NCBI RefSeq assembly: GCF_008014775.2
Contig: NZ_CP144914.1
Coordinates: forward strand, 124,001-188,000
Reading direction: 5' to 3'
Length of the DNA stretch: 64,000 bases
DNA from: Alkalicoccus halolimnae
Lineage (GTDB): Bacteria; Bacillota; Bacilli; Bacillales; Salisediminibacteriaceae
Below the pieces are notes generated by a model. That model did not search any database. It saw only the letters and a list, made by a program, of their open reading frames with translations, and had not been told where the DNA came from. The position numbers and the translations under genes are program-made. Shown one piece after another: positions 9,001-21,989 of the stretch. Every line of letters starts with the position of its first letter. Positions within the stretch are counted from its first letter, which is position 1.

Positions 9001-9643
9001 CATCGGACAGGTGCTGGAGCTTCATATGGGTATGGCAGCACGTCAGCTTGGCATGCATATTGCAACGCCGGTATTTGACGGTGCCAACGAAGAAGACGTA
9101 TGGTCGACGATCGAAGAAGCCGGCATGGCACGCGATGGTAAGACCGTTTTATATGACGGCCGTACCGGTGAGCCGTTTGACAGCCGTGTTTCTGTAGGCG
9201 TCAGCTATATGATCAAGCTTGCCCACATGGTAGATGATAAACTGCACGCCCGTTCTACAGGACCTTATTCCCTTGTTACCCAGCAGCCGCTCGGTGGTAA
9301 AGCACAATTCGGCGGACAGCGTTTTGGTGAAATGGAAGTATGGGCACTCGAAGCTTACGGTGCTGCCTACACTCTTCAGGAAATCCTGACGGTGAAGTCG
9401 GATGACACAATTGGACGTGTGAAAACGTACGAAGCGATCGTTAAAGGGGAAAACGTACCGGAACCGGGCGTTCCTGAATCGTTTAAAGTACTAATTAAAG
9501 AACTTCAGAGTCTCGGCATGGATGTCAAAATGCTCTCAGCAAATGACGAAGAAATTGATATGCTTGAAATCGATGAAGAAGAAGAGCAGGCAAATGACAA
9601 GCTTAACCTGAATCTCGAATCAGGCGGAGAATCGAACGCGTAA
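6098..9643 (+). CDS. rpoB: DNA-directed RNA polymerase subunit beta
   Basis: An 1181-residue catalytic subunit of RNA polymerase. The TTG at 6098 is chosen as start because GAGGGG (6084-6089) lies 8 nt upstream and the product then begins [20 protein letters not shown], as in B. subtilis; the GTG at 6089 overlaps the ribosome site. The rifampicin region ([26 protein letters not shown]) has the sensitive wild-type residues. [12 protein letters not shown] and the C-terminal [24 protein letters not shown] are intact. It ends in an acidic tail. Confidence 0.98.
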   Translation: MAGQLVQYGRHRQRRSYARINEVLDLPNLIEIQTASYQWFLDEGIQEMFQDISPIEDFTGNLVLEFVDYSLGEPKYPVDESKERDVTYSAPLRVKVRLINKETGEVKEQEVFMGDFPLMTDTGTFVINGAERVIVSQLVRSPSVYFSQKLDKNGKRGYTTTVIPNRGAWLELETDAKDVVYVRIDRTRKIPATVLLRALGFGSDQEIIDLLGEDEYLRNTLEKDNTDGSEKALLEIYERLRPGEPPTVDSAKSLLDSRFFDPKRYDLANVGRYKMNKKLHIKNRLFNQRLAETLVDPETGEILAEEGSVIDRRVLDKLIPYFEDGLAFDRYNLQGGVINDEDVDLQCVRIYSQKPSEEGETIKVIANGGIDTKIKNITPADIVSSISYFFNLLHGVGNTDDIDHLGNRRLRSVGELLQNQFRIGLSRMERVVRERMSIQDANMITPQALINIRPVIASIKEFFGSSQLSQFMDQTNPLAELTHKRRLSALGPGGLTRERAGFEVRDVHYSHYGRMCPIETPEGPNIGLINSLSSFAKVNPFGFIESPYRRVDHDKALVTREVDYLTADEEDNYVVAQANAKLDQDGKFVDENIICRFRGENIIVARDRVDYMDVSPKQVVSAATACIPFLENDDSNRALMGANMQRQAVPLLEPHSPLVGTGMEHVSAKDSGAAIVALTGGRVEKVSAKYIEVREIKTMEGREVEGDVKRYNLTKFERSNQGTCYNQRPIVSEGDIVEKGEILADGSSMEKGEMALGQNVLVGFMTWDGYNYEDAIILSERLVKDDVYTSIHIEEYESEARDTKLGPEEITRDIPNVGDDALRNLDERGIIRVGAEVKDGDILVGKVTPKGVTELTAEERLLHAIFGEKAREVRDTSLRAPHGGDGIVLDVKIFNREDGDELPPGVNQLVRVYLVQKRKIHEGDKMAGRHGNKGVISKILPEEDMPYMPDGTPIDIMLNPLGVPSRMNIGQVLELHMGMAARQLGMHIATPVFDGANEEDVWSTIEEAGMARDGKTVLYDGRTGEPFDSRVSVGVSYMIKLAHMVDDKLHARSTGPYSLVTQQPLGGKAQFGGQRFGEMEVWALEAYGAAYTLQEILTVKSDDTIGRVKTYEAIVKGENVPEPGVPESFKVLIKELQSLGMDVKMLSANDEEIDMLEIDEEEEQANDKLNLNLESGGESNA

Positions 9644-9679
9644 CCGGTGAATTCGAATGCTGAAAGGGAGGTTGGCCCC

Positions 9680-12600
9680 TTGATAGATGTAAATAACTTT
9701 GAATATATGAAAATCGGCCTCGCTTCCTCCGACAAGATCCGCTCTTGGTCGCGCGGGGAAGTAAAAAAGCCGGAGACGATTAACTATCGTACTCTAAAGC
9801 CGGAGAAAGACGGTCTCTTCTGTGAGCGTATCTTCGGCCCGACAAAAGACTGGGAATGTCACTGTGGAAAATATAAGCGCGTACGCTATAAAGGCGTCGT
9901 CTGCGACCGCTGCGGTGTGGAAGTTACACGCGCAAAAGTCCGCAGGGAGCGCATGGGGCACATTGAACTTGCTGCCCCTGTTTCCCACATCTGGTACTTC
10001 AAAGGAATTCCGAGCCGTATGGGTCTTGTACTCGATATGTCTCCGCGTTCCCTGGAAGAAGTCATTTACTTCGCTTCCTATGTAGTGACTGACACCGGCG
10101 ATACCCCGCTGGAGCTGAAGCAGCTTCTTTCTGAAAAAGAATACCGCAGCTACCGCGAAAAATACGGCCGCACGTTCAACGCCGAAATGGGCGCTGAAGC
10201 GATCCGCAAGCTCCTTGAAGACATCGATCTTGATAAAGAAGCGAATCAGCTGAAAGAAGAGCTGGAAACTGCTCAGGGACAGCGCCGTACGCGTGCAATT
10301 AAGCGTCTTGAAGTCATTGAAGCTTTCCGTCATTCCGATAACGATCCGGACTGGATGGTCCTCGACGTGCTCCCGGTTATTCCTCCGGAGCTTCGTCCGA
10401 TGGTACAGCTCGACGGCGGACGTTTTGCTACATCCGACTTAAACGATTTATATCGACGTGTTATTAACCGTAACAACCGTCTGAAGCGTCTGCTGGACCT
10501 TGGTGCTCCAAGCATTATCGTTCAGAACGAGAAGCGTATGCTTCAGGAAGCAGTAGATGCTCTTATCGATAATGGCCGGCGCGGCCGTCCTGTTACAGGA
10601 CCGGGTAACCGTCCGCTTAAATCTCTTTCTCATATGCTGAAAGGGAAGCAGGGACGTTTCCGTCAAAACCTTCTCGGTAAACGTGTTGACTATTCCGGTC
10701 GTTCCGTTATCGTCGTTGGTCCAAACCTGCAGATGTACCAGTGTGGACTTCCGAAAGAAATGGCGCTGGAGCTGTTTAAGCCATTCGTTATGAAAGAGCT
10801 TGTCAGTAAAGGGCTTGCCCACAACATTAAGAGTGCGAAGCGCAAAGTAGAGCGCGTGCACCCTGAAGTGTGGGATGTTTTGGAAGAAGTCATCCGGGAG
10901 CATCCGGTATTGTTAAACCGGGCACCAACACTTCACCGTCTCGGTATTCAGGCATTTGAACCGACGCTTGTAGAAGGACGCGCAATCAAGCTTCACCCGC
11001 TCGTATGTACAGCGTACAACGCTGACTTTGACGGTGACCAGATGGCTGTTCACGTGCCGCTTTCTGCAGAAGCGCAGGCGGAATCCCGTCTCCTTATGCT
11101 TGCAGCACAGAATATCCTGAATCCAAAAGACGGCAAGCCGGTAGTAACGCCTTCCCAGGACATGGTTTTAGGTAACTACTACTTGACGCTTGAGCGCGAA
11201 GGCGCAGTTGGAGAAGGCAGCAGGTTCAGCGGTCCAAGCGAAGTGATGACTGCTTATCAGAACGGCTACGTGCATCTTCATACACGGATTGCCCTGCCTG
11301 TAAAATCTATCGATAAAGATAACTTCAGGGAAGAATATGAAGATCATTTAATTCTCACTTCCGTCGGTAAAGTCATTTTCAACGAAATCCTTCCGAAGTC
11401 ATTCCCTTATGTGAATGAACCGACGTCGGACAACCTGGAAATTGAAACTCCGCAAAAATTCTTCGTGCCGGGTGAAACCGACATTAAAAAAGAATTCGAA
11501 AACCGCGAACTCGTGGCGCCGTTTAAAAAAGGCTTCCTCGGCGATATCATTGCGGAAGTATTTAAAAAGTTCAAGATTTCCGAAACATCCGTTATGCTCG
11601 ATAAGATGAAGGATCTTGGTTTCTACTATTCTACGAAAGCCGGTATTACAATCGGTGTTTCCGACATTGTCGTACTCAAAGACAAGCAGGACATCCTCGA
11701 TGATGCCGAAGAAAAAGTCACTAAAATTTCCAAGCAGTTCCGTCGTGGTCTGATCACAGAAGAGGAACGTTACGATAAAGTTATTGAAGTGTGGAGTAAA
11801 GCGAAAGACGTTATCCAGGAGAAGCTTCTTGGAACACTTGATAAAACAAACCCTATCTTCATGATGAGTGACTCCGGAGCCCGTGGTAACGCCTCCAACT
11901 TCACTCAGCTTGCAGGTATGCGTGGTCTGATGGCAAATCCATCCGGACGTATTATCGAGCTTCCGATCAAATCCAGTTTCCGTGAAGGTCTGACAGTACT
12001 TGAGTACTTTATTTCCACACACGGTGCCCGTAAAGGTCTTGCAGATACGGCTCTGAAAACGGCCGACTCAGGTTATCTGACCCGTCGACTCGTTGACGTA
12101 GCTCAGGACGTTATTATCCGTGAAGAGGACTGCGGAACGGACCGTGGACTTGAAGTAAAAGCCATTACAGACGGCGCGGAAGTTATCGAACCGCTTTACG
12201 ACCGCCTCGTCGGTCGTGTATCCTTCCAGAACCTTTATCATCCGGAGACGAATGAACTTCTCGTTTCACGAAATGAAGATATTTCGGAAGATATGGCAAA
12301 AGTTATCGATGACGCCGGTATTGAAACAGTGCTTATCCGTTCTGTCTTCACGTGTGACACAAAGCACGGTTCCTGTAAGAAATGTTACGGACGCAACCTG
12401 GCTACAGGTGCAGAAGTGGAAGTCGGGGAAGCTGTCGGTATTATTGCAGCCCAGTCGATCGGTGAGCCGGGTACCCAGCTTACAATGCGTACCTTCCACA
12501 CAGGCGGTGTAGCCGGAGACGATATTACCCAGGGTCTGCCTCGTATTCAGGAAGTATTTGAAGCCCGTAATCCGAAAGGTCAGGCGACTATTTCTGAAAT

Positions 12601-13294
12601 AAAAGGTAAGGTCATGGATATTAAGGATAACGGAGACAAGAAAGAAATCCTTATCCAGAACGATATTGAATCACGGACGTATCAAACCTTGTACGGCTCC
12701 CGTATGAAATCGGAAATCGGTGATGAAGTAAGACCGGGTCAGGAACTGACAGAAGGTTCTATTGATCCGAAAGAACTTCTTACAATTTCCGGTGTTCACG
12801 GAGTACAGGAATACCTGCTTCGTGAAGTACAGAAAGTTTACCGTATGCAGGGTGTTGAAATCGGCGATAAGCACGTGGAAGTCATGGTCCGCCAGATGAT
12901 GCGCAAAGTACGCGTGATTGATGCCGGAGATACAAACGTTCTCCCAGGCTCACTCGTGGAAATCCATCAGTTTAACGACGTCAATAAAGATATCCTTCTT
13001 AAAGGACGCCGTCCGGCAACCGGACTGCCGGTACTGCTCGGTATCACTAAAGCTTCTCTCGAAACAGACTCTTTCCTTTCTGCCGCATCCTTCCAGGAAA
13101 CGACACGTGTCCTGACTGATGCAGCGATCAAAGGCAAGCGCGACGAGCTCGTCGGACTGAAAGAGAATGTTATTATCGGTAAGCTTGTACCAGCAGGAAC
13201 AGGTATGCAGCGCTACCGTCAGATGAAGCACATCGATACGGTAGAGAAAAATGAAGGAACGATGGAAGAAGTAACAGCACAGGAGCAGGAATAA
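9680..13294 (+). CDS. rpoC: DNA-directed RNA polymerase subunit beta'
   Basis: A 1204-residue subunit carrying the active site. TTG 9680 is the start: AAAGGGAGGT lies 7–8 nt upstream and the protein begins [16 protein letters not shown] like its homologues. The N-terminal zinc site (ECHCGKYKR…VVCDRCG), the Mg-binding NADFDGDQM and the second zinc site ([14 protein letters not shown]) are present. As in other Firmicutes there is no long insertion. It forms an operon with rpoB, with a gap of about 36 nt. Confidence 0.98.
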   Translation: MIDVNNFEYMKIGLASSDKIRSWSRGEVKKPETINYRTLKPEKDGLFCERIFGPTKDWECHCGKYKRVRYKGVVCDRCGVEVTRAKVRRERMGHIELAAPVSHIWYFKGIPSRMGLVLDMSPRSLEEVIYFASYVVTDTGDTPLELKQLLSEKEYRSYREKYGRTFNAEMGAEAIRKLLEDIDLDKEANQLKEELETAQGQRRTRAIKRLEVIEAFRHSDNDPDWMVLDVLPVIPPELRPMVQLDGGRFATSDLNDLYRRVINRNNRLKRLLDLGAPSIIVQNEKRMLQEAVDALIDNGRRGRPVTGPGNRPLKSLSHMLKGKQGRFRQNLLGKRVDYSGRSVIVVGPNLQMYQCGLPKEMALELFKPFVMKELVSKGLAHNIKSAKRKVERVHPEVWDVLEEVIREHPVLLNRAPTLHRLGIQAFEPTLVEGRAIKLHPLVCTAYNADFDGDQMAVHVPLSAEAQAESRLLMLAAQNILNPKDGKPVVTPSQDMVLGNYYLTLEREGAVGEGSRFSGPSEVMTAYQNGYVHLHTRIALPVKSIDKDNFREEYEDHLILTSVGKVIFNEILPKSFPYVNEPTSDNLEIETPQKFFVPGETDIKKEFENRELVAPFKKGFLGDIIAEVFKKFKISETSVMLDKMKDLGFYYSTKAGITIGVSDIVVLKDKQDILDDAEEKVTKISKQFRRGLITEEERYDKVIEVWSKAKDVIQEKLLGTLDKTNPIFMMSDSGARGNASNFTQLAGMRGLMANPSGRIIELPIKSSFREGLTVLEYFISTHGARKGLADTALKTADSGYLTRRLVDVAQDVIIREEDCGTDRGLEVKAITDGAEVIEPLYDRLVGRVSFQNLYHPETNELLVSRNEDISEDMAKVIDDAGIETVLIRSVFTCDTKHGSCKKCYGRNLATGAEVEVGEAVGIIAAQSIGEPGTQLTMRTFHTGGVAGDDITQGLPRIQEVFEARNPKGQATISEIKGKVMDIKDNGDKKEILIQNDIESRTYQTLYGSRMKSEIGDEVRPGQELTEGSIDPKELLTISGVHGVQEYLLREVQKVYRMQGVEIGDKHVEVMVRQMMRKVRVIDAGDTNVLPGSLVEIHQFNDVNKDILLKGRRPATGLPVLLGITKASLETDSFLSAASFQETTRVLTDAAIKGKRDELVGLKENVIIGKLVPAGTGMQRYRQMKHIDTVEKNEGTMEEVTAQEQE

Positions 13295-13386
13295 GATTCA
13301 GGCCGGGAGCACAGGCTGCTCCCTGGGTTCCTGACTCCGATTGCCGGAACAGATGAGTGTCAGACAGAAAATCCTTAATAAAGGTG

Positions 13387-13415
13387 TTGACACTCCTCGA
13401 CCCCGGTGATACTAT
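13387..13415 (+). promoter_or_regulatory. Sigma-A type promoter upstream of ybxF
   Basis: TTGACA at 13387-13392, a 17-nt spacer and TACTAT at 13410-13415. It is 40 nt upstream of the ybxF start and probably serves the str operon. Confidence 0.75.
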
Positions 13416-13455
13416 ATTTAAGTGTGCCAAACACCTGATGCTTTGGAGGATTAGA

Positions 13456-13704
13456 ATGTCTTATGAAAAAGTAGCACAGGCAGCAGAGAAAGTCGTCGGC
13501 ACGAAACAGACGCTTAAAGCACTGGAAAGTGATCAGGTAAGAGAGCTGGTGGTTGCACAGGATGCCGACAGCGACATTCTCGACAGAGTACTCGCAGCGG
13601 CGGAAACACAGGCTGTCCCAGTAGGTTATGTGGAGTCAATGAAAAAACTCGGCAGGGCCTGCGGAATAGATGTGAATGCAGCAATCGTAGCTATAAAAAA
13701 GTAA
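13456..13704 (+). CDS. rplGB: L7Ae-family ribosomal protein (YbxF)
   Basis: An 82-residue protein of the L7Ae/L30e fold that binds kink-turn RNA. The ATG at 13456 has TTGGAGGA 5 nt upstream, while longer in-frame starts have none. The family signature VGYVESMKKLGRACGIDVNAA is intact. In B. subtilis YbxF associates with ribosomes and lies in the same position before rpsL. A hairpin with a weak T-run follows. Confidence 0.92.
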   Translation: MSYEKVAQAAEKVVGTKQTLKALESDQVRELVVAQDADSDILDRVLAAAETQAVPVGYVESMKKLGRACGIDVNAAIVAIKK

Positions 13705-13706
13705 AA

Positions 13707-13755
13707 AAAGTTTTTGCTGATTTCAGCGTAAACCAGCAAAAACTTTCCTTTTACC
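13707..13755 (+). terminator. Attenuator-like hairpin between ybxF and rpsL
   Basis: AAAGTTTTTGCTG (13707-13719) pairs perfectly over 13 bp with CAGCAAAAACTTT (13734-13746), followed by CCTTTTAC. The T-run is short, so it may be partial readthrough control in the str operon or an mRNA processing hairpin. Confidence 0.5.
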
Positions 13756-13816
13756 CATTTGTGAACCACCTGGACCAGTGGGCTTGCAATTTGAAAAAAG
13801 AAGGGAGGACAAATCA

Positions 13817-14239
13817 ATGCCTACAATTAATCAACTAGTACGTCAGGGCCGCGCTTCCAAGCCGACCAAGTCAGATTCCCCTGCTCTTAACCGTGGCTAC
13901 AACAGCTATAAGAAAAAGCAGACTCATGAGGATTCTCCGCAGAAACGCGGTGTTTGTACTCGTGTTGGAACAATGACACCGAAGAAGCCGAACTCGGCCC
14001 TTCGTAAGTACGCACGTGTTCGTCTAACGAACCAGATTGAAGTAACAGCATACATCCCTGGTATCGGCCACAACCTTCAGGAGCACAGTGTTGTGCTTAT
14101 CCGTGGAGGACGTGTGAAGGACTTACCGGGTGTGCGTTACCACATCGTTCGTGGAGCACTCGACACAGCAGGCGTAGACGGACGACGTCAAAGCCGCTCT
14201 AAGTATGGAACAAAGCGACCAAAGCCAGCAAAGAAATAA
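13817..14239 (+). CDS. rpsL: 30S ribosomal protein S12
   Basis: A 140-residue protein of the decoding centre. ATG 13817 ([12 protein letters not shown]) follows GGGAGGACAAATCA. The streptomycin-determining segment [13 protein letters not shown] keeps lysine (sensitive type), as does [16 protein letters not shown]. Confidence 0.97.
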   Translation: MPTINQLVRQGRASKPTKSDSPALNRGYNSYKKKQTHEDSPQKRGVCTRVGTMTPKKPNSALRKYARVRLTNQIEVTAYIPGIGHNLQEHSVVLIRGGRVKDLPGVRYHIVRGALDTAGVDGRRQSRSKYGTKRPKPAKK

Positions 14240-14285
14240 ATTGACTGCCAAGACAGTCTTATTATGATCGAAAGGAGGGACCTAT

Positions 14286-14756
14286 ATGCCTCGTAAAGGA
14301 CCAGTACCTCGCCGCGATGTATTAGCCGACCCTATCTATAAGTCAAAACTTGTTACCCGTCTGATCAACCGTATTATGATCGACGGCAAAAAGGGAACAG
14401 CTCAGAAGTCACTATATAACGCATTTGACCTTGTACGCGAGCGTTCCGGCAAAGATCCTCAGGAAGTGTTTGAAGAAGCACTCAAGAACATCATGCCGGT
14501 ACTAGAAGTTAAAGCTCGTCGTGTGGGCGGTGCAAACTATCAGGTGCCAATCGAAGTAAAGCCGGAGCGTCGTACGACACTCGGACTTCGCTGGCTCGTA
14601 AGCTATGCACGTATTCGTGGTGAAAAAACGATGGAAGAGCGTCTAGCTAATGAAATCATGGATGCAGCTAACAACACAGGTGCAGCAGTGAAGAAACGTG
14701 AAGAAACACACAAAATGGCAGAAGCAAATAAAGCATTTGCTCATTACCGCTGGTAA
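14286..14756 (+). CDS. rpsG: 30S ribosomal protein S7
   Basis: A 156-residue primary binder of the 3' major domain of 16S rRNA. It starts with [16 protein letters not shown] after AAAGGAGGGACC. The motifs [16 protein letters not shown] and [12 protein letters not shown] are conserved. Member of the str operon. Confidence 0.97.
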   Translation: MPRKGPVPRRDVLADPIYKSKLVTRLINRIMIDGKKGTAQKSLYNAFDLVRERSGKDPQEVFEEALKNIMPVLEVKARRVGGANYQVPIEVKPERRTTLGLRWLVSYARIRGEKTMEERLANEIMDAANNTGAAVKKREETHKMAEANKAFAHYRW

Positions 14757-14782
14757 GCCTTGTTTGTATGTGTTCATTACAG

Positions 14783-14818
14783 CTGAGGAAAGACGGAGTG
14801 CGCTCCGCTTTCGCTCAG
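14783..14818 (+). promoter_or_regulatory. Stem-loop between rpsG and fusA
   Basis: CTGAG (14783-14787) pairs with CTCAG (14814-14818) and inside it AAAGaCGGAG pairs with CTCCGCTTT around a TGCG loop. There is no T-run, so it is probably not a terminator; it may be an mRNA processing or regulatory hairpin. Confidence 0.4.
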
Positions 14819-14851
14819 TAATACATTGATTCACAGGAAGGAGAAAGACAC

Positions 14852-16930
<2,079 letters not shown>

Positions 16931-17050
16931 ACCAGGTGATTGTCAGGTTTCAGATTTTGTTGTAAGCTGATTAAGGTGATTGATTCACGTCTTTCACCTT
17001 ATTCTAAGAAATAAAAAATAAATTAACTATATGTAAGGAGGATTTCGATC

Positions 17051-18241
17051 ATGGGAAAAGCAAAATTTGATCGTTCCAAAACGCATGCCAACATCGGTAC
17101 AATTGGACACGTTGACCACGGAAAAACAACTCTGACAGCAGCAATCACTCACGTACTTCACAAGAACTCTGGTAAAGGTACTGCAATGAAGTATGACCAG
17201 ATTGACGGTGCTCCGGAAGAGCGCGAGCGTGGAATCACAATCTCCACTGCACACGTTGAGTACGAAACAGACACTCGTCACTATGCACACGTGGACTGCC
17301 CAGGTCACGCTGACTATGTTAAAAACATGATCACTGGTGCAGCTCAGATGGACGGAGCTATCCTTGTAGTATCTGCAGCGGACGGCCCAATGCCACAAAC
17401 TCGTGAGCACATTCTACTTTCACGTCAGGTAGGGGTACCTTCAATCGTAGTATTCCTTAACAAAACTGACCAGGTAGACGACGAAGAGCTTCTTGAGCTT
17501 GTAGAAATGGAAGTACGCGAGCTTCTTTCTGAGTATGACTTCCCTGGCGACGACATTCCTGTCGTTAAAGGTTCTGCCCTTAAAGCACTTGAAGGCGATG
17601 CAGATGCTGAAAACGCAATTGTTGAGCTTATGAAAGCAGTTGACGAGTATATCCCAACTCCGGACCGCGACAAAGACAAGCCGTTCATGATGCCGGTAGA
17701 GGACGTATTCTCTATCACTGGCCGTGGTACTGTAGCAACAGGCCGTGTTGAGCGTGGACAGCTTAACGTCGGTGACGAAGTTGAAATCATCGGTCTTGCA
17801 GAGTCTCCAACGAAGACTACTGTAACTGGTGTTGAAATGTTCCGTAAGCTTCTTGACTATGCTGAAGCTGGTGACAACATTGGTGCGCTTCTACGTGGTG
17901 TATCCCGTGACGACATCAACCGTGGCCAGGTTCTTGCTAAGCCAGGAACTATCACTCCACACACAAAGTTCAAAGCGGAAGTTTATGTACTTTCAAAAGA
18001 AGAAGGTGGACGTCACACTCCATTCTTCACTAACTACCGCCCACAGTTCTACTTCCGTACTACGGACGTAACTGGTGTTACTCAGCTTCCTGAAGGCGTA
18101 GAAATGGTTATGCCTGGGGACAACGTTGAGATGACAGTTGAACTCATTTCACCAATCGCGATCGAAGAGGGAACTAAGTTCTCTATCCGCGAAGGTGGAC
18201 GTACAGTTGGAGCTGGCGTTGTAGCAAACATCATGGAGTAG
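17051..18241 (+). CDS. tuf: Elongation factor Tu
   Basis: A 396-residue GTPase that brings aminoacyl-tRNA to the ribosome. G1 [10 protein letters not shown]2 RGITI, G3 DCPGHADY and the G4 motif (NKTDQVDD rather than NKxD followed by M/C) are present. It is preceded by AAGGAGGATTTCG and closed by a strong terminator. The 120-nt gap from fusA could hold a separate promoter, but none stands out. Confidence 0.98.
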   Translation: MGKAKFDRSKTHANIGTIGHVDHGKTTLTAAITHVLHKNSGKGTAMKYDQIDGAPEERERGITISTAHVEYETDTRHYAHVDCPGHADYVKNMITGAAQMDGAILVVSAADGPMPQTREHILLSRQVGVPSIVVFLNKTDQVDDEELLELVEMEVRELLSEYDFPGDDIPVVKGSALKALEGDADAENAIVELMKAVDEYIPTPDRDKDKPFMMPVEDVFSITGRGTVATGRVERGQLNVGDEVEIIGLAESPTKTTVTGVEMFRKLLDYAEAGDNIGALLRGVSRDDINRGQVLAKPGTITPHTKFKAEVYVLSKEEGGRHTPFFTNYRPQFYFRTTDVTGVTQLPEGVEMVMPGDNVEMTVELISPIAIEEGTKFSIREGGRTVGAGVVANIME

Positions 18242-18256
18242 TATTTACTCTTCTGA

Positions 18257-18287
18257 AGCCGAGCGAATTATCGCTCGGCTTTTTTTG
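18257..18287 (+). terminator. Terminator after tuf
   Basis: AGCCGAGCGA pairs with TCGCTCGGCT around ATTA, followed by TTTTTTG. It ends the str operon. Confidence 0.9.
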
Positions 18288-18333
18288 TGCTTTTTTCGGG
18301 GGCAGGAGGTGAGTCTGACGGCTTTTCGCTGAC

Positions 18334-18497
18334 GATGAATTCCGGTGCTGGAACGATGAATTAATCCAATTTCAGCCTCCTTAAAATCAGTTAAGCTCTC
18401 CCATTTGAGAGTAAAGGTCCCTATTGAGAGTAACTCCCTATGGAAAATCAGTTAACTGCTGTTCATGCAGAGTAAAATCCTGCTATTGAGAGTAAAT
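18334..18497 (-). repeat. Intergenic repeat, copy C
   Basis: A 164-nt copy in the minus orientation, upstream of the NERD gene. Read on the plus strand it has GATGAAT at 18334 and 18355, AAAATCAGTTAA at 18384 and 18444, and TTGAGAGTAA at 18405, 18424 and 18486. It differs from copy D at only about seven positions by eye (about 96% identity). Confidence 0.85.
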
Positions 18498-18634
18498 GAA
18501 CCATTTTCCTCCTCGCTTTATCTCGTTCAGCAAAATATAATAGCTAAAACAGAACTTTTGTTCTCTTTTCAGTGGTAATATCATTAAAATGTGACTATAA
18601 TCAACATATATTCATTTTGAAAAGGAGCTGTTAT

Positions 18635-19603
18635 ATGAATACATTTAAGCTGAAAAGACCTTTATATCTTTATCAATATGAGGCACTGCTGCGCAGGCTG
18701 CCGCAGAGGCATGCCCAGTATAACGCTATAAAAAAGGACTATCACAAATATTTGGCGGGATTTCAAGGAGAGGAATCACTGGATTATATCCTTTCGATTG
18801 TAAATTTACATAAAGAAGCTTTTATATGCAGAGGGCTTCGGCTAAAAAATAAAGCTAACGATTATTTCTTTCAAATTGATCTGCTAGTCGTCACTCCTTA
18901 TTTTATTTATATTGGTGAAGTGAAAAACCATACAGGAAAATTAGTCTTCGAACCTGATTATGGACAGATGACTCAATTGAAAGGAGAAGCAGCTAATACT
19001 TATCCCTGCCCTCTTCAACAAAGTAAGCGGCAGGCACGTCAGCTGCAGGTTTGGCTGAGTGACCATTCTCTTCAGGAAACTCCTGTTTACGCTCATGCGA
19101 TGATATCCAACCCGCACTCACAGATTTCTTCCAACACCCCTATTCCAGAGTTATACCATGCAGATCTTTTACCTGAGATGCTGGACTCCCTCAACTTAAC
19201 TAATTCCAAACGCATTTATACCCGTGCACATCTCCAAAAATTAGAAAAGCTATTGAAGAAAGAGAACGAAGAGGCGAATCATTTTCTTATTGAAAAATAT
19301 AATCTGCACTCTCACGAAGTAATACAAACCATCTGCTGTCGTTTTTGCTCTTCACGAAGACTCCGCCGCTTCCGTCAAAAGTGGTACTGTACTTCCTGCA
19401 GAGAAAAAGATGAGCAGACCCATATGGAGGGACTGCAGGATCTTGCTTTACTGAATGTAGGATTCCAATCTTTAAGTACGTACCGCATTTTTCTTGCACA
19501 TATCTCTGCTGCTACGGCGAAAGGCTTGATAAGTCCTTACGTAATTGCAAATGAATATAAGTGTAAAGGAAGAAAGTACAAACTGGACATAAACAAATTT
19601 TGA
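18635..19603 (+). CDS. NERD-domain protein with C-terminal zinc finger
   Basis: A 322-residue protein; ATG 18635 follows AAAAGGAGCTG. Residues about 40–140 form a NERD (nuclease-related) domain of the restriction-endonuclease fold: GFQGEESLDY (about 42–51), the acidic FQIDLLVV (Asp82) and the GEVKN motif (Glu95, Lys97), so all expected catalytic-type residues are kept. Residues 235–255 hold two CxxC pairs (CRFC, CTSC) in a basic stretch, a likely nucleic-acid-binding zinc ribbon. The family is common in Bacillaceae and its role is unknown. It interrupts the conserved tuf–rpsJ junction and is bracketed by direct repeat copies C and D. Confidence 0.85.
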   Translation: MNTFKLKRPLYLYQYEALLRRLPQRHAQYNAIKKDYHKYLAGFQGEESLDYILSIVNLHKEAFICRGLRLKNKANDYFFQIDLLVVTPYFIYIGEVKNHTGKLVFEPDYGQMTQLKGEAANTYPCPLQQSKRQARQLQVWLSDHSLQETPVYAHAMISNPHSQISSNTPIPELYHADLLPEMLDSLNLTNSKRIYTRAHLQKLEKLLKKENEEANHFLIEKYNLHSHEVIQTICCRFCSSRRLRRFRQKWYCTSCREKDEQTHMEGLQDLALLNVGFQSLSTYRIFLAHISAATAKGLISPYVIANEYKCKGRKYKLDINKF

Positions 19604-19622
19604 ATGAGCGTTAATTCAAGAG

Positions 19623-19657
19623 ATAGGTCCTTTTAAAAAAGAGGCCTGTTTTTTTGT
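19623..19657 (+). terminator. Terminator after the NERD gene
   Basis: AGGTCCTTTT pairs with AAAAGAGGCCT with one bulge, followed by GTTTTTTTG. Confidence 0.65.
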
Positions 19658-19670
19658 GGAAGTGGTGAAT

Positions 19671-19834
19671 GATGAATTCCGGTGCTGAAACGATGAATTA
19701 ATCCAATTTCAGCCCCCTTAAAATCAGTTGAGCTCTCCCATTTGAGAGTAAAGGTCCCTATTGAGAGTAACTCCCTATGAAAAATCAGTTAACTGCTGTT
19801 CATACACAGTAAAACCCTGCTATTGAGAGTAAAT
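19671..19834 (-). repeat. Intergenic repeat, copy D
   Basis: A 164-nt copy in the same orientation as copy C, downstream of the NERD gene. All modules are kept: GATGAAT twice, AAAATCAGTT twice and GAGAGTAA three times. Confidence 0.85.
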
Positions 19835-20125
19835 ACAGCTGCAACCACACATGGCTTCAAAAAGATAAACCGCCTCACCAAAAATAAGCAGCTTTCTTCT
19901 ATATAATAGAAATCACTCAAGATTACATCCCAAAGGTGATCGCAGCAAAAGATGGATACGCAGCAATTCTGCGTAAGTAATGCGAAAACTTAACTGGAGG
20001 CCCGAGTATCTCTCTTCCCCAAAAAAATCGAATTTCTTCAATATAAGAACGACGACCTGTTTTCCTATAAAAAACACGGAATTAAGCCTATATCAGGTGA
20101 ATCAAAAAGAATTTTTATTACCCCA
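19835..20125. other. Gene-free stretch before the S10 operon promoters
   Basis: No gene is recognised. A short frame ending at 19980 (…DYIPKVIAAKDGYAAILRK, then stop) reads like the C-terminus of a protein, but it has no start and is preceded by a stop about 30 codons earlier, so it may be a gene remnant or chance. Confidence 0.4.
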
Positions 20126-20154
20126 TTGCTAACATACTTCACAGCTTGTATAAT
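20126..20154 (+). promoter_or_regulatory. Upstream sigma-A promoter of the S10 operon
   Basis: TTGCTA at 20126-20131, a 17-nt spacer and a perfect TATAAT at 20149-20154. Confidence 0.7.
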
Positions 20155-20190
20155 GTTAAAAGTGTGGCCGTAGAAATATACAGAAAAGCA

Positions 20191-20219
20191 TTGCATTAGC
20201 AGGGCAAACCCTGTATACT
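20191..20219 (+). promoter_or_regulatory. Downstream sigma-A promoter of the S10 operon
   Basis: TTGCAT at 20191-20196, a 17-nt spacer and TATACT at 20214-20219, 65 nt after the first promoter. Its leader (from about 20226) can form AGATCC (20246-20251)/GGATCT (20286-20291) and contains the self-complementary GGAAATTTCC just downstream. Confidence 0.65.
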
Positions 20220-20354
20220 ATCTAATGTTGGTCATAAGAAGGCTTAGATCCGGAAGGTTGCCGACACACCAGAGCCCGTTGCCATGGATCTGGAGTGGGG
20301 AAATTTCCGAGGAGCAAGTCTATTTCCGAAAATGGGCGAAAAGGAGGTAATATA

Positions 20355-20663
20355 ATGGCAAAGCAAAAGATTCGTATTCGTTTAAAAGCGTATGATCACC
20401 GCGTGCTCGATGCATCCGCAGTGAAAATTGTGGAAACAGCAAAGCGTTCAGGTGCCGGCATCACTGGTCCTGTACCGCTACCGACAGAACGTTCTGTATA
20501 CACAGTTCTTCGTGCTGTACACAAATATAAAGATGCTCGCGAACAGTTCGAAATGCGCACACACAAGCGTCTGATCGACATCGTTGAGCCAACACCACAG
20601 ACAGTAGATGCGCTTATGCGTCTCGATCTGCCATCCGGTGTAGATATCGAAATCAAGCTTTAA
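20355..20663 (+). CDS. rpsJ: 30S ribosomal protein S10
   Basis: A 102-residue protein, also the NusE antitermination partner of NusB. ATG 20355 follows AAGGAGGTAATATA and gives [19 protein letters not shown]. The frame extends further upstream but without a ribosome site. First gene of the S10 operon. Confidence 0.97.
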   Translation: MAKQKIRIRLKAYDHRVLDASAVKIVETAKRSGAGITGPVPLPTERSVYTVLRAVHKYKDAREQFEMRTHKRLIDIVEPTPQTVDALMRLDLPSGVDIEIKL

Positions 20664-20709
20664 TTTGATGATAAATTTATAAAAATATTAATTACAGGAG
20701 GTGTGACGG

Positions 20710-21339
20710 ATGACCAAAGGAATCTTAGGAAAGAAACTAGGAATGACGCAAATTTTCAGCGAAACTGGTGAAGCACTTCCAGTAACAGTAGTTCAGGCTG
20801 AACCTAACGTTGTTCTTCAAAAGAAGACGGTTGAAGGAGAAGGCTACGAAGCTGTTCAGCTTGGTGCATTTGACCAGAAAGAAAATGGTACAAACAAGCC
20901 TGAAAAAGGTCACGCTGAAAAAGCGCAGACAACTCCTAAGCGCTTCGTGAAGGAAATCCGCGACGCTGAAGCAGCGGAACTAGAGGTTGGTCAGGAAGTT
21001 AAGGTAGACGTTTTTGCAGAGGGTGATGTGGTTGATGTAACTGGTCAATCCAAAGGTAAAGGATTCTCCGGTACTATCAAGCGCCACAATCAGTCCCGCG
21101 GACCAATGACTCACGGTTCCAACTTTCACCGCGCTCCTGGTTCAATGGGTCCAGTTGACCCGAACCACGTACGACCTGGTAAGCTACTTCCGGGCCGCAT
21201 GGGCGGAGAGACAGTTACAATTCAAAACCTTGAAGTTGTTAAAGTAGATACAGAGCGCAACGTTCTTCTTATCAAAGGTAATGTACCTGGTGCGAAGAAA
21301 AGCTATGTTTCAGTTCAATCAGCGACAAAAGCTGAATAA
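20710..21339 (+). CDS. rplC: 50S ribosomal protein L3
   Basis: A 209-residue protein near the peptidyl-transferase centre. [16 protein letters not shown] at the start and the long loop with [19 protein letters not shown] are conserved. It follows AGGAGGTGTGACGG. Confidence 0.97.
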   Translation: MTKGILGKKLGMTQIFSETGEALPVTVVQAEPNVVLQKKTVEGEGYEAVQLGAFDQKENGTNKPEKGHAEKAQTTPKRFVKEIRDAEAAELEVGQEVKVDVFAEGDVVDVTGQSKGKGFSGTIKRHNQSRGPMTHGSNFHRAPGSMGPVDPNHVRPGKLLPGRMGGETVTIQNLEVVKVDTERNVLLIKGNVPGAKKSYVSVQSATKAE

Positions 21340-21365
21340 TTTCGGATAAGAAAGGAGGAGCCCCG

Positions 21366-21989
21366 ATGCCAAAAGTAATGTTATATAAACAAGACGGCTC
21401 TCAAGCAGGCGATATCGAACTTGCAGAAGGCGTATTCGGTATTGAACCAAATCAAAGCGTACTTTACGATGCAGTGATCATGCAGCAAGCGTCACGCCGT
21501 CAAGGTACGCACTCAACAAAAACCCGCTCGGAAGTACGCGGCGGTGGAGCAAAGCCTTGGCGTCAGAAAGGAACAGGCCGCGCACGTCACGGTTCTACTC
21601 GTTCCCCAATCTGGGTTGGCGGTGGAGTCGCATTCGGCCCTAAACCACGCAGCTACGGATATAAGCTTCCTAAGAAGCAGCGCCGTCTGGCACTAAAATC
21701 AGCTCTATCTTCAAAGGTAATTGATGGAAACATCTGCGTCGTTGAAGAATTAAGTTTTCAAGCTCCAAAAACGAAGGAAATGAAATCAGTACTTGCAGGT
21801 CTTTCTGCAAATACGAAAACTCTCATTGTAACTACGGACGAAAATGAAGCAGTTTCTTTATCTTCCCGTAACCTTCCAGGAGTTAAAACCGTGAAAGCAG
21901 CTAACGTGAACGTACTCGACATTCTCACTCATGAGAAGCTTGTTATTACACAGGATGCTGTTAAACAGGTAGAGGAGGTGCTTGCATAA
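21366..21989 (+). CDS. rplD: 50S ribosomal protein L4
   Basis: A 207-residue exit-tunnel protein. The tunnel loop ([27 protein letters not shown]) is intact, including the [12 protein letters not shown] segment where macrolide-resistance changes occur elsewhere. It overlaps rplW by one base (TAATG), so the two are translationally coupled. Confidence 0.97.
   Translation: MPKVMLYKQDGSQAGDIELAEGVFGIEPNQSVLYDAVIMQQASRRQGTHSTKTRSEVRGGGAKPWRQKGTGRARHGSTRSPIWVGGGVAFGPKPRSYGYKLPKKQRRLALKSALSSKVIDGNICVVEELSFQAPKTKEMKSVLAGLSANTKTLIVTTDENEAVSLSSRNLPGVKTVKAANVNVLDILTHEKLVITQDAVKQVEEVLA

Noticed and set aside
8156..9058. 300-codon minus-strand frame inside rpoB
   Set aside because: It arises from the codon pattern of rpoB on the other strand; composition is unlike the protein-coding genes here.
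18334..19834. Insertion sequence or integrative element ends around the NERD gene
   Set aside because: Repeats are direct, with no transposase or integrase and no visible target duplication; described as a repeat-bracketed cassette instead.
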